Shown here: one piece after another, positions 41,010-50,047 of the stretch
Position numbering within the stretch: the first letter of the stretch is position 1
Layout: each line of letters starts with the position of its first letter
Source: Anaerosporomusa subterranea
GTDB taxonomy: Bacteria; Bacillota; Negativicutes; Sporomusales; Acetonemataceae
Assembly (NCBI RefSeq): GCF_001611555.1
Contig: NZ_LSGP01000013.1
Location: forward strand, 1 to 64,000
Reading direction: 5' to 3'
DNA length: 64,000 nt
Position numbers and translations under genes: made by a program
Notes under the pieces: generated by a model
The model's input: only the letters and a program-made list of their open reading frames with translations
Database searches by the model: none
Told to the model about the DNA's origin: nothing

Positions 41010-42421
41010 TGGCCACATTATCTTTAATGTCAGGTAATTTGAAGGTAATTAACATTGGCGCAGAGCTGTTTGAACAGGAACTTGCCAAGCAAAACACGCC
41101 TGTCATTCAACTCGACTGGCGTCCACCAGCTGGCGGCGATCCTGAATTGGCAAAAGCACTGGATATGCTGCTGGATAATCCGAAGGTCGACGCTGCTAAT
41201 GAGCTAGCTGTTGAACGGTTAAAAAACGCCCGTCCGGTATTTGTCGATATTGCTAAAGCCCTTGATGTTGTACCAGGCATGACTTCCCATACAATCTGCC
41301 ACGCCGGGCCGCCGGTGGCTTGGAAAAAGATGGCCGGACCGATGAAAGGCGCTGTCATTGGAGCTCTCATCTATGAAGGACTAGCTAAGGATGAAGCCGA
41401 AGCGGTCAAACTGGCCGCATCGGGAGAGATTATTTATTCGCCTTGCCATGAGCATAATGCCGTTGGTCCGATGGCCGGCATACTGTCTGCTTCAATGCCT
41501 GTGCAAGTCATTGAAAATAAGACGCATGGCAACTTTGCTTTCTGCACATTAAATGAAGGATTAGGCAAAGTTCTGCGCTTTGGCGCCTACAGCGAGGAAG
41601 TTATTAACCGGTTAAAGTGGATTGAGCAGGAACTGGCTCCCGCACTCAAAACAGCGATTCGTCTGTCAGGCGGCATTGATCTCAGATCGATGATTGCCCA
41701 AGCTCTGCACATGGGAGATGAGTGTCATAACCGTAATAAAGCAGGCACTAGCCTGTTTATCCGGACAATTGCGCCGTTTTTAGCGCAGGCGGGACTGCCT
41801 GCTGAGGTGCTGGTTCGCGTATTGACCTTTATTCACTCTAACGACCACTTCTTCTTAAATCTATCTATGCCAGCTTGTAAAGCCGCGCTTGATGCCGCGC
41901 ACGGTATTGAAAATAGCACACTAGTGACGACAATGGCCCGTAACGGCGTAGAGTTTGGTATTCGAGTTAGCGGTTGCCCGGGTCATACTTGGTTTACCGG
42001 ACCGGCTCAGTATATACAAGGCTTATTCTTCCCAGGCTACACCCAGGCGGATGCGAATCCAGACATTGGCGATAGCGCGATCACAGAAACATGTGGCATT
42101 GGTGGTTTCGCCATGGGCGGCGCGCCGGCGATTGTCCAGTTCGTTGGCGGCACGGTGACTGACGCTCGCGAGTACACCGAAAAAATGTATGAGATTACTC
42201 TGTCTGAGAACGGCAACTTCACCCTGCCGAATCTCGATTTCCGTGGCGCAGCGACAGGTATTGATGTGCGCAAAGTGACAGAAAGCGGTTTGTTGCCTGT
42301 TATCAACACTGGGATGGCTCACAAAGACCCAGGCGTCGGCCAGGTCGGCGCCGGAGTGGTACGGCCGCCGCGCGAGTGTTTTGAAAAAGCTGTCCGTGCG
42401 CTAGCAGAGCGTATGAGATAA
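41009..42421 (+). CDS. DUF1116 protein (YlbE/AllG-like carbamoyltransferase subunit)
   Basis: 470 aa. DUF1116 hallmarks include TSHTICHAGPPVAWKKM, ASGEIIYSPCHEHNAVGPMAGI split at ~130-150, HMGDECHNRNKAGTSLF, and GCPGHTWFTGPAQYIQG with DIGDSAITETCGIGGFAMG. It matches E. coli YlbE, an essential part of oxamate carbamoyltransferase. AGGAGGG lies 7 nt before the ATG, which overlaps the fdrA stop by one base, so tight co-translation is expected. Several conserved His and Cys residues suggest the active site lies here. No carbamate kinase gene is in the window to use the carbamoyl phosphate. Confidence 0.88.
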   Translation: MATLSLMSGNLKVINIGAELFEQELAKQNTPVIQLDWRPPAGGDPELAKALDMLLDNPKVDAANELAVERLKNARPVFVDIAKALDVVPGMTSHTICHAGPPVAWKKMAGPMKGAVIGALIYEGLAKDEAEAVKLAASGEIIYSPCHEHNAVGPMAGILSASMPVQVIENKTHGNFAFCTLNEGLGKVLRFGAYSEEVINRLKWIEQELAPALKTAIRLSGGIDLRSMIAQALHMGDECHNRNKAGTSLFIRTIAPFLAQAGLPAEVLVRVLTFIHSNDHFFLNLSMPACKAALDAAHGIENSTLVTTMARNGVEFGIRVSGCPGHTWFTGPAQYIQGLFFPGYTQADANPDIGDSAITETCGIGGFAMGGAPAIVQFVGGTVTDAREYTEKMYEITLSENGNFTLPNLDFRGAATGIDVRKVTESGLLPVINTGMAHKDPGVGQVGAGVVRPPRECFEKAVRALAERMR

Positions 42422-42448
42422 ATTGAAAAAGTAGAGGAGAGATAAACG

Positions 42449-43234
42449 ATGGTTAAGAATTGGGACAAAGTGAAAATGTATGATCTGACTCAAAGATTGA
42501 GTCATCTGACACCACCCTGGCCTACATATGAGCCACTGCAAATTAAATTCTTCAAACGCCTGAGCTCAAACGGCGCAAATGGTCAATTGATTACGACTTC
42601 GAATCATGTGGGGACCCACCTCGATGGTTCGCTGCACTTTTGCACCCATGGCCGCGATATCGCCAGCATTCCGTTGACTGATCTGATCGGCCCTGGCGTT
42701 GTTGTCGACCTAAGCGATATCTGTGAAGATTATGGAATTTACACGTCAAAAGACATCATGGAGCGTGCTGATGTTCGTAAAGGAGACATTCTGATCCTTC
42801 ACACCGGCTATCTGAAATATAGCTGGGATCAGCCTGAAGCCGACGAAGTGCGCTATATGGTCAAACATCCAGGACCTACTCGCGAATTTGCGAAATGGTG
42901 TCGCGAGATGGAAATTAAGTACATTGGCGTAGATGCAGGCTCCGCAGACCATCCGATGAATACCAAGATTCGCGACTGGTGCCCGAAACAAGCCGCTGAG
43001 TGTGACGCCTATTTGAAAGGTAAATACGGCAAAGGGCTGGACGAAATTTTCCCGCCAGATCATTATCAATTGATGCATGTCGATTTGTTCCCGCATGATA
43101 TCATCCACATTGAAAACATTGGCGGCGAATTGACCAAAGTTCTGAACAAACGCTTGATCATCGGCTGTTATCCCTGGCGATTTGTTGACGGTGAATCTTC
43201 TATTTGCCGTGTAGTCGCATACGACGAGGAATAA
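42449..43234 (+). CDS. Cyclase-family metal-dependent hydrolase (PF04199)
   Basis: 261 aa. The family includes kynurenine formamidase and isatin hydrolase, which open amide bonds with a metal-bound water. The ligand motif appears as HVGTHLDGSLHF (~52-63), with the usual Pro of HxGTHxDxPxH replaced by Ser, then GVDAGSADHPMN (~165) and HVDLFPHDIIHIENIGG (~210-226). AGAGGAGAG precedes the ATG. Its place between the carbamoyltransferase trio and an amidase suggests ring opening of a cyclic ureide such as barbiturate. That role is inference; known barbiturases belong to another family. Confidence 0.85.
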   Translation: MVKNWDKVKMYDLTQRLSHLTPPWPTYEPLQIKFFKRLSSNGANGQLITTSNHVGTHLDGSLHFCTHGRDIASIPLTDLIGPGVVVDLSDICEDYGIYTSKDIMERADVRKGDILILHTGYLKYSWDQPEADEVRYMVKHPGPTREFAKWCREMEIKYIGVDAGSADHPMNTKIRDWCPKQAAECDAYLKGKYGKGLDEIFPPDHYQLMHVDLFPHDIIHIENIGGELTKVLNKRLIIGCYPWRFVDGESSICRVVAYDEE

Positions 43235-43279
43235 TTGGTTACATCTTGCACAAGCCGCAAAGAAGGAGCAGTGATTGCA

Positions 43280-44740
43280 TTGCAGGAAGTCCAAGAGTTG
43301 ACAATCCAGAACATACATCACCTTTTGCAGACTGGCGAGCTATCTGTGCGAGAATTGGTCCAAGCTTATTTGGCGAGAATTGAGCAATTTGACCAACAGG
43401 GACCGGCGATCAACGCGGTGATTCAGGTCAATCCGTTAGCCCTTAAAGCGGCGGATGAGCTGGATGCCGCGCGGCGTCGCGGTGATGCTTGCGGTTTGTT
43501 GCATGGCATTCCTGTTCTCGTCAAAGACAATATTGAAACAGCCGGTTTAGAAACAACCGGAGGATCTCTCAGCTTGGCTGGCTACATACCGCAACAAGAT
43601 GCCTTCCTGATCTCCCGGCTGAAGCAGGCGGGAGCAGTTATCCTAGCAAAGACCAATTTGCATGAGTTCGCTATTTGGGGTGAAACCGTCAGTTCAATGC
43701 TAGGGCAGACACTCAACCCCTATGACCTGACACGGTCTCCCGGCGGGTCGAGCGGTGGAACTGGGTCAGCAGTAGCTGCTAACTTCGGGGCTGTCGGTAT
43801 TGGCACTGATACGGTGAATTCGGTACGCTCACCATCCTCGGCCAACTGTCTAATGGGAGTCAAACCGACGCTGGGATTGGTCAGCCGTACCGGGATTATC
43901 CCCTACTCACTGAATCAAGACACAGCCGGTCCGATGACGCGTTGCGTAGCGGACGCGGCTGCCGTATTATCGGTTATCGCCGGTTATGATTCTGCCGATT
44001 CCGCGACAGCTGATTGCAGAACAAAAGAACCTGTGAACTATTCTGCGTACTTGAATAATGAAGGCTTGCGAGGCAAACGCCTTGGCGTTGTTCGCAACTT
44101 TTTTGGCAAGGATCCCATTCATTCCGAGGTCAACGCAGTAATGGCTACTGCCTTGCAGCAACTAGCTGATCAAGGAGCCACTCTGATTGAGCTAACTCTG
44201 CCTTGGACTGCAGACTTTTTAATCAGTGATGTCAGCTTGCACCAGTATGATTTTAGAGAACACTTGGAAGCCTATCTAGAAGGCCTTGGTGACCAGGTCA
44301 GTGTTCACTCTATTGCTGATATTTTGGCGTCAGGCAAATACCATCCAGGAATAAGCGACACACTGAACCGTGCCGGTCAACTCAGTCAACGCGGCGATGA
44401 ATATGCCCGCCGCGTTAGGCTGCGGCAAGAAATAATAAGCACAACTCAAGAACTCTTGGATAACCAGCGCTTAGACGCGCTCGTGTTTCCCCATCAGAAA
44501 CGTCTCGTCGTGCCGGTCGGTCAGCCGCAGCTTGATCGCAACGGCGTCCTGGGCGCTGTGACGGGCTTTCCTGCCTTCACCGTGCCTGCTGGCTTCTCAC
44601 AGCCAACCGCTACTGCGCCGTTGGGAGTGCCGGTTGGGATAGAATTCGTCGGTCGCCCTTGGGCAGAGCCCGATTTGTTTGCGATAACTTATGCATTTGA
44701 ACAGGCGACCAGCGTTCGCAAGCCGCCTCTCGTAAAGTAG
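43280..44740 (+). CDS. Amidase-signature hydrolase
   Basis: 486 aa from the preferred TTG (AAGGAG 11 nt upstream); the frame is open back to 43235 and GTG 43271 is possible. The Ser-cisSer-Lys triad is visible: Lys in GIPVLVKDNIE, cis-Ser in SPGGSSGGTGSAVAA and the nucleophile in GTDTVNSVRSPSS. The residues before the nucleophile are Val-Asn rather than the usual Gly-Gly, so the oxyanion loop may differ. It directly follows the cyclase-family gene. In the proposed pathway it would hydrolyse malonamate to malonate and ammonia. Hydrolysis of ureidomalonate to malonate and urea is the alternative. Confidence 0.87.
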   Translation: MQEVQELTIQNIHHLLQTGELSVRELVQAYLARIEQFDQQGPAINAVIQVNPLALKAADELDAARRRGDACGLLHGIPVLVKDNIETAGLETTGGSLSLAGYIPQQDAFLISRLKQAGAVILAKTNLHEFAIWGETVSSMLGQTLNPYDLTRSPGGSSGGTGSAVAANFGAVGIGTDTVNSVRSPSSANCLMGVKPTLGLVSRTGIIPYSLNQDTAGPMTRCVADAAAVLSVIAGYDSADSATADCRTKEPVNYSAYLNNEGLRGKRLGVVRNFFGKDPIHSEVNAVMATALQQLADQGATLIELTLPWTADFLISDVSLHQYDFREHLEAYLEGLGDQVSVHSIADILASGKYHPGISDTLNRAGQLSQRGDEYARRVRLRQEIISTTQELLDNQRLDALVFPHQKRLVVPVGQPQLDRNGVLGAVTGFPAFTVPAGFSQPTATAPLGVPVGIEFVGRPWAEPDLFAITYAFEQATSVRKPPLVK

Positions 44741-44751
44741 GAGGAGTCACT

Positions 44752-45144
44752 GTGATTCAGGTGGCAGCTGCTGTCATCATCAAAGACGGCCAATGTTTGA
44801 TAACCCGGCGCGCACCCGGTCAAAACTTGGCTGGATTGTGGGAGTTCCCTGGTGGTAAGCTTGAACCAGGTGAAACACCGGAGGACTGTTTGAAACGGGA
44901 ACTTTGTGAAGAACTATCAATCAAAATTTCAGTAGGCCGATTTATTGCCGAGAGCCGTTTTGGGTATCCAAGCGGCTCTATTCATCTTCTTGCCTACCAG
45001 GCTACTTGGGAAAGCGGGAAACTTCAACTCAGTGTTCACGATGATTATGCTTGGGTTGCTAGCAACAAACTATTAGAATACAGCTATCCGCCGGCTGATG
45101 AGCCAATATTGCAGGCGATAATCCAAGGAGGCTGGTTGAGGTGA
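44752..45144 (+). CDS. Nudix hydrolase, MutT / 8-oxo-dGTP diphosphatase type
   Basis: 130 aa. The Nudix box is complete (GGKLEPGETPEDCLKREL then CEEL), giving GX5EX7REUXEEXGU spacing. The N-terminus VAAAVIIKDGQCLITRR is of the MutT kind. GGAGGAG lies before the GTG start. It overlaps yqeC by 4 nt. It probably cleans oxidised nucleotides; why it sits in a molybdenum hydroxylase operon is unclear. Confidence 0.9.
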   Translation: MIQVAAAVIIKDGQCLITRRAPGQNLAGLWEFPGGKLEPGETPEDCLKRELCEELSIKISVGRFIAESRFGYPSGSIHLLAYQATWESGKLQLSVHDDYAWVASNKLLEYSYPPADEPILQAIIQGGWLR

Positions 45145-45950
45145 ACCTGATAAAACCACAGTTTCCCGGAGGCCAAATTTGGCTGCCGCTGTTAACAAGC
45201 GGCAGCTCAAATATCATTGCGATCACAGGCGGTGGCGGGAAAACCAGCTTATTGTATTATTTGGGCCGCTTGCTCGCAGCGCACGGGATAAAGGCCATCC
45301 TTTCGGTCACGACAAAGCTGTTTCGGCCAATAGGCGGCGACCATCAGGTTCTATTTGCTGATAGCGCCAACTCACTAGTCCAGACTGCTCGCAAGGCTGG
45401 TTGTGGTTTAACAACGATTGCGGCAGGAATTGATTCTGCCGATACTAGAAAATTAACCGGTTTGCCGCCTGAATGGTTTAATGAGGCAGCCGAGAGTTTG
45501 CCAGATGTCATCTTTTTGATTGAAGCAGATGGTTCAGCCGGCAAATCCTTAAAAGGATATTTAGAACACGAACCAGTCGTCCCTAGTAGTACATCGCTTA
45601 TCATTCCAGTCGTTGGTGTGGATGTAGTAGGCCATCTGCTGACTGCGGATTTTGTTCATCGTGCTGCGATTGCTGCAGCGGTGACCGGTCAGCCTCTTGG
45701 GGCTGTCATCACAACAGATGTTGTCGTTAAATTGTTATTATCGCCGGTCGGCTATCGGCGAGGATTCCCGACTACCGCTCGAACACTATTTTTTTTGAAT
45801 AAGGTAGAATCTGATCGTGACTATACTATAGCCACGAGTATTGCTACTGCTGTTTTCGCTGTTGCCTCAGAGCTGGAAGGTATAGTAGCAGGCAGTATTG
45901 TTAAGGATCAATTTTCCATCTGTCTGCCGAATCGTGAACGCATTTTGTAA
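45141..45950 (+). CDS. yqeC: YqeC-family putative selenium-dependent hydroxylase accessory protein
   Basis: 269 aa. A P-loop-like N-terminus IAITGGGGKTSLLYYLGRLL (~27-46), then LSVTTKLF, LIEADGSAGKSLKGYLEHEPV split at ~128-148, and PVVGVDVVG. This matches the YqeC family that occurs with YqeB and selenium-dependent molybdenum hydroxylases. The GTG start overlaps the Nudix stop. It is probably an ATPase or GTPase acting in cofactor maturation. Confidence 0.87.
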   Translation: MNLIKPQFPGGQIWLPLLTSGSSNIIAITGGGGKTSLLYYLGRLLAAHGIKAILSVTTKLFRPIGGDHQVLFADSANSLVQTARKAGCGLTTIAAGIDSADTRKLTGLPPEWFNEAAESLPDVIFLIEADGSAGKSLKGYLEHEPVVPSSTSLIIPVVGVDVVGHLLTADFVHRAAIAAAVTGQPLGAVITTDVVVKLLLSPVGYRRGFPTTARTLFFLNKVESDRDYTIATSIATAVFAVASELEGIVAGSIVKDQFSICLPNRERIL

Positions 45951-46053
45951 AATCAGCTTGGTTTTTATCGCGAAATATGTATAATAAGTAGAAAGATAGA
46001 CTTTATTATATTTCGTAATGTCTATTGCAATTAGACAGCTAGGAGTGTGGCAA

Positions 46054-46323
46054 ATGAAAGTTGTGCTTACAATTGTAGGACGGGACCGAGTTGGCATTAT
46101 CGCCATGGTTAGCGCCATTCTGGCCGGAAACTCAATCAATATTCTCAATATCAACCAAAATATTGTTGATGGCTTTTTTAATATGGTGTTGATTGCTGAT
46201 ATGAGCCAATCAAAAATTGCTCTGACTGCTTTGCAACAGCAGCTTAAACACGAGGGAGAGGCTATAGGCCTAGACATCAAAGTGCAGCATGAGGACATTT
46301 TCCAAATTATGCACCAGATTTAG
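46054..46323 (+). CDS. ACT-domain protein (UPF0237 type)
   Basis: 89 aa, a single ACT domain ([39 protein letters not shown]). ATG 46054 has AGGAG at ~8 nt; the frame is open back to 46018. It lies 10 nt before the UPF0210 gene. This gene pair is conserved in many Firmicutes, where the ACT protein is thought to sense an amino acid or similar ligand. Confidence 0.9.
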   Translation: MKVVLTIVGRDRVGIIAMVSAILAGNSINILNINQNIVDGFFNMVLIADMSQSKIALTALQQQLKHEGEAIGLDIKVQHEDIFQIMHQI

Positions 46324-46333
46324 GAGGATAACT

Positions 46334-47692
46334 ATGCTGACATTGAAAAATATTTTGGAAACCAACCGGATGATTGAAGAAAACAATCTAGATGTCCGGA
46401 CGATTACGATGGGGATTAGTCTTCGTGATTGCGCTCATCCCGATCTCAAACAGTTCTGCGCCAATATCTATGATAAGATTACTACGTCGGCCGAGAGGCT
46501 GGTTCAGGTCGGTAAAGATATAGAAGCCGAATACGGCATTCCAATCATTAATAAACGGATATCAGTTACCCCGATTGCCATTGCTGCTGAAAGCTGTAAA
46601 ACGGATAGTTTTGTTCCTGTCGCCGAAGCAATGGATGCCGCCGCGAAAGCGGTTGGAGTCAATTTTATTGGCGGCTTTTCAGCTTTAGTCGAAAAGGGCT
46701 ATACCAAAGGCGACTCAGTGCTGATCGCCTCGATCCCAGAAGCCTTGGCCAGGACTGAGCGGGTCTGCTCGTCAGTTAATCTCGCTTCTACTAAGGCTGG
46801 CATCAATATGGATTGCGTGCGTCAGATGGGTGAGATTATTAAACGTGCGGCAGCGCTAACGGCCGATCGTGATGCACTGGGTTGCGCTAAACTGGTTGTG
46901 TTTGCGAATGTACCAGAAGATAATCCCTTCATGGCAGGTGCCTTTCATGGAGTTGGCGAACCAGAAAAGGTAATCAGTGTCGGTGTTAGCGGGCCCGGAG
47001 TCGTGAAACGTGCGCTGGAAGACGTGCGAGGACAGGACTTTGGCGCGGTGGCGGAAACCATTAAACGAACGGCGTTTAAAATTACCCGGGTGGGTCAACT
47101 GGTAGCCCAGGAAGCCTCAAGACGATTGGACGTTCCCTTTGGCATTATCGATCTTTCGCTAGCGCCCACGCCTGCCGTTGGTGATAGCGTGGCCTATATT
47201 CTTGAGGAAATGGGTCTGGAAAGCTGTGGCGCGCCAGGTACCACCGCGGCGCTAGCGCTGCTAAATGACGCAGTGAAAAAAGGCGGTCTGATGGCCTCCT
47301 CTTATGTAGGCGGCCTTAGCGGAGCATTTATTCCGGTCAGCGAGGACGCTGGCATGATTGCAGCAGTTGAACGCGGCAGTCTAAGCATTGAAAAGTTGGA
47401 AGCCATGACTTGCGTGTGCTCAGTTGGCTTGGATATGATTGCCGTGCCTGGGGACACCTCAGCGGCGACGATTTCCGCCATTATTGCTGATGAAGCGGCG
47501 ATTGGTATGATCAACAATAAAACCACCGCTGTGCGAATCATTCCTGTTCCTGGGAAAAAGGCCGGCGATCGGGTTGAATTTGGCGGTTTGTTGGGCCATA
47601 GTCCGATTTTACCGGTAAGTAGCTTCCGCTCTGATGAATTTATTGCCAGAGGCGGTAGAATCCCGGCACCGGTGCGGAGTTTAACGAATTAG
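46334..47692 (+). CDS. UPF0210 (PFL-family, DUF711) protein
   Basis: 452 aa. N-terminal [19 protein letters not shown], then [37 protein letters not shown] split at ~111-130, and [12 protein letters not shown] at the end are typical. The family has a glycyl-radical-like (PFL) fold by structure but no proven activity. AGGAGG precedes the ATG. It is paired with the ACT gene. Its link to the molybdenum operon may be positional only. Confidence 0.9.
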   Translation: MLTLKNILETNRMIEENNLDVRTITMGISLRDCAHPDLKQFCANIYDKITTSAERLVQVGKDIEAEYGIPIINKRISVTPIAIAAESCKTDSFVPVAEAMDAAAKAVGVNFIGGFSALVEKGYTKGDSVLIASIPEALARTERVCSSVNLASTKAGINMDCVRQMGEIIKRAAALTADRDALGCAKLVVFANVPEDNPFMAGAFHGVGEPEKVISVGVSGPGVVKRALEDVRGQDFGAVAETIKRTAFKITRVGQLVAQEASRRLDVPFGIIDLSLAPTPAVGDSVAYILEEMGLESCGAPGTTAALALLNDAVKKGGLMASSYVGGLSGAFIPVSEDAGMIAAVERGSLSIEKLEAMTCVCSVGLDMIAVPGDTSAATISAIIADEAAIGMINNKTTAVRIIPVPGKKAGDRVEFGGLLGHSPILPVSSFRSDEFIARGGRIPAPVRSLTN

Positions 47693-47744
47693 CGATCTAA
47701 GATGTGTTGCATGATCATGGTTGTTTTGTAAGGAGAGTGGTGTC

Positions 47745-48770
47745 ATGGCGGTTGTTTCTGTAAGGGTCGAAGATGCCATTGGCAAAGTCCTAGGTCATGA
47801 TTTAACTAAAATTGTGCCTGGAGAATATAAGGGACCGGCTTTCCGCAAAGGCCATATCATCCGACCGGAAGATATCCCGTTTTTAAAAAATATTGGTAAA
47901 GAACATATTTATTTGATCGACCTGGCTGAGGGTCAACTGCACGAGAATGACGCTATCCGCCGCATGGCAAACGCTGTCGCTGGAGATCATGTCGTTCTTT
48001 CTGACCCGGCTGAAGGCAGAATTAACATTAAGGCTGGCATGGATGGTCTGTTAAAGATCGAAGAACAAGCCGTTCATGCCATCAACCTGGTTGAACACGC
48101 GGTTTTATCCACTCGCCACGGCAACGTATTGGTGAAGCAAGGTGACCTGCTGGCAGGTGTAAAAGTGGTACCCCTAGTTGTTGAAGAACAGATGGTTTCA
48201 ACGATTGAAGCCATTGCCGCGCAGTATCCGCCGATTATCAGTGTAAAACCGTTGCGTCAACTGAAAATCGGCTCTGTGATTACCGGTAACGAAGTCTATT
48301 ATGGCAGGATAAAAGATCGTTTCGCTCCCGTGTTCGCTGAAAAGGCGCAATTCTATAATTCGATACTGCTGGGTACTGTCTACTGCCCGGATGATCGGGA
48401 TCAAATCAAAGACGCGATCCTAACATTCAAACAGCAGGGAGCAGATGTGATCATCGCTTCTGGCGGCATGTCTGTTGACCCTGATGACGTCACTTCAGAT
48501 GCTATCGCCGCTTCCGGCGCAGAAATTGTTACTTATGGTACGCCGGTTCTGCCTGGAGCGATGTTTATGGTTGCTTATCTAGGCGATACCGCCGTTCTTG
48601 GCATGCCGGCCTGTGGCATGTTTGCTAAGATTACGGTGTTTGATTTAGTTTTTCCCCGGATTTTAGCGGGAGAACGCTTGACCCGACCGGACATCACTAA
48701 CATGGGCTATGGTGGACTGTGCCTGTCTTGTGAAACTTGCACATTTCCTAACTGCTCCTTTGGCAAGTAA
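47745..48770 (+). CDS. Molybdopterin-binding protein (MoaB/Mog-fold, MoeA-like)
   Basis: 341 aa. The C-terminal half has the MPT-binding motif GADVIIASGGMSVDPDDVT and PVLPGAMFMVAYLGDTAVLGMPACG, as in MoeA and CinA-like proteins. The N-terminal half (VRVEDAIGKVLGHDLTKIVPG) resembles MoeA domain starts. The end carries a Cys cluster (CLSCETCTFPNC), possibly metal binding. ATG 47745 has AAGGAG upstream. It adjoins the MocA-type gene with no gap. It probably inserts molybdenum or hands the cofactor to the hydroxylase. Confidence 0.87.
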   Translation: MAVVSVRVEDAIGKVLGHDLTKIVPGEYKGPAFRKGHIIRPEDIPFLKNIGKEHIYLIDLAEGQLHENDAIRRMANAVAGDHVVLSDPAEGRINIKAGMDGLLKIEEQAVHAINLVEHAVLSTRHGNVLVKQGDLLAGVKVVPLVVEEQMVSTIEAIAAQYPPIISVKPLRQLKIGSVITGNEVYYGRIKDRFAPVFAEKAQFYNSILLGTVYCPDDRDQIKDAILTFKQQGADVIIASGGMSVDPDDVTSDAIAASGAEIVTYGTPVLPGAMFMVAYLGDTAVLGMPACGMFAKITVFDLVFPRILAGERLTRPDITNMGYGGLCLSCETCTFPNCSFGK

Positions 48771-50042
48771 ATGATTGCAATAATAATTCTCGCTGCTGGA
48801 TCAGCCCGGCGGATGGGTCAAAGTAAACAACTGCTGCCGCTTGGCGGCAAGACGATGGTTTGGCAGACCGCGAATGCGGCTTGTTGCGCTAGTGTGGGCG
48901 AGGTCATCGTGGTCACAGGGGCTGAGGGCGACAAGGTGAAAGCTGTGTTAACAGATCTGCCACTACAGGTCGCCCATAATGAAAATTGGGAAGCAGGGCA
49001 AGCGACTAGTATACGGGCCGGGATATTGGCACTTAACGCCGAGACTCAGGCTGTCATTTTCTTGCCAGCTGATCAGCCGCTAGTGACAGCTGAACTGTTA
49101 ACAGAACTGGTCTTGCTTTACCGCAGCAGCGGCGCTGCCGCAGTGCGGCCGTGTTATCAAGGCAGACAGGGCAGTCCGGTGCTGTTTGACCTAAACGTCT
49201 GGCGACCGAAGTTGCTTAGTCTGGAAGGTGATAAGGGGGGCAGGGAACTGCTGAAGTCACAACCTAATAAGGTTGCTACGCTTGAAATCGCCGATGGCAG
49301 TATGCTATTTGACGCCGACTCGCTAGAGGAATATGAACAGCTTAGAGTACTATGGGCTGTCAGACAGGGGGGGAACAGCTTGCGGATAACCAAAACGATA
49401 AAAAACGAGATGCTGGCCCGGTTGGCAGACTCCTATGGTAATACGAAAACAGCGTTGGAATACCGAAATCCGTTTGAACTGATGATTGCGGTTATTCTTT
49501 CGGCGCAGTGCACTGATGTCAGGGTTAACATCATTACTGCCCGGTTGTTTCCTGAATATAGCACCCCGGAAAAGATACTTGAATTAGGACAAGAAGGACT
49601 GGAAACAAAAATTCGCGACTGCGGCTTGTTCCGCGCTAAAGCGAAGAATATTTTAGCCGCCTGCCAAATACTCTGTGAACGCTACAACTCACAAGTGCCT
49701 ACTCAGTATGATGAACTGATCACACTTCCGGGAGTCGGTCGCAAGACGGCTAATGTATTGGTTAGCTGCTTGTTTGACACGCCGGCGATAGCAGTTGATA
49801 CCCATGTGTTCCGAGTCGCCAACCGATTGCGCTTAGCGACTGGCAAGACTCCGCTCGAGGTGGAAAAAGGGTTGATGAAAGCGATTCCTCGAGAGGATTG
49901 GAGCCATGCTCACCATTGGCTGATCTGGCATGGCCGGCAAATTTGTCGTGCGCGTCAGCCACGGTGTGGTGAATGTCCGCTGGCTGATTTGTGTCCAGCT
50001 AATGAACAGACTAATCTGGATCAAACAAAAAAGAGAGGGTGA
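48771..50042 (+). CDS. Fused MocA-like molybdopterin nucleotidyltransferase and endonuclease III
   Basis: 423-aa continuous frame. Residues 1-195 are a MocA/MobA-like nucleotidyltransferase (IIILAAGSARRMGQSKQLLP, FLPADQPLV), expected to attach CMP to the molybdenum cofactor for hydroxylases. Residues ~204-423 are a complete endonuclease III: LSAQCTD, LPGVGRKTANVL with the catalytic Lys, VDTHVFRV with the catalytic Asp, and the [4Fe-4S] ligands C-x6-C-x2-C-x5-C at ~396-412. A tract of seven G (49367-49373) lies at the junction, 6 nt before an in-frame TTG (49380) where Nth alone would start. Loss of one G would stop the first domain at 49386-49388. The fusion may be real, recent, or an indel artefact. 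Confidence 0.85.
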   Translation: MIAIIILAAGSARRMGQSKQLLPLGGKTMVWQTANAACCASVGEVIVVTGAEGDKVKAVLTDLPLQVAHNENWEAGQATSIRAGILALNAETQAVIFLPADQPLVTAELLTELVLLYRSSGAAAVRPCYQGRQGSPVLFDLNVWRPKLLSLEGDKGGRELLKSQPNKVATLEIADGSMLFDADSLEEYEQLRVLWAVRQGGNSLRITKTIKNEMLARLADSYGNTKTALEYRNPFELMIAVILSAQCTDVRVNIITARLFPEYSTPEKILELGQEGLETKIRDCGLFRAKAKNILAACQILCERYNSQVPTQYDELITLPGVGRKTANVLVSCLFDTPAIAVDTHVFRVANRLRLATGKTPLEVEKGLMKAIPREDWSHAHHWLIWHGRQICRARQPRCGECPLADLCPANEQTNLDQTKKRG

Positions 50043-50047
50043 TAACT

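Noticed and set aside
38563-42421. Full allantoin degradation cluster
   Set aside because: The AllFGH-like trio is present but no allantoinase, allantoate amidohydrolase or ureidoglycolate dehydrogenase lies nearby.
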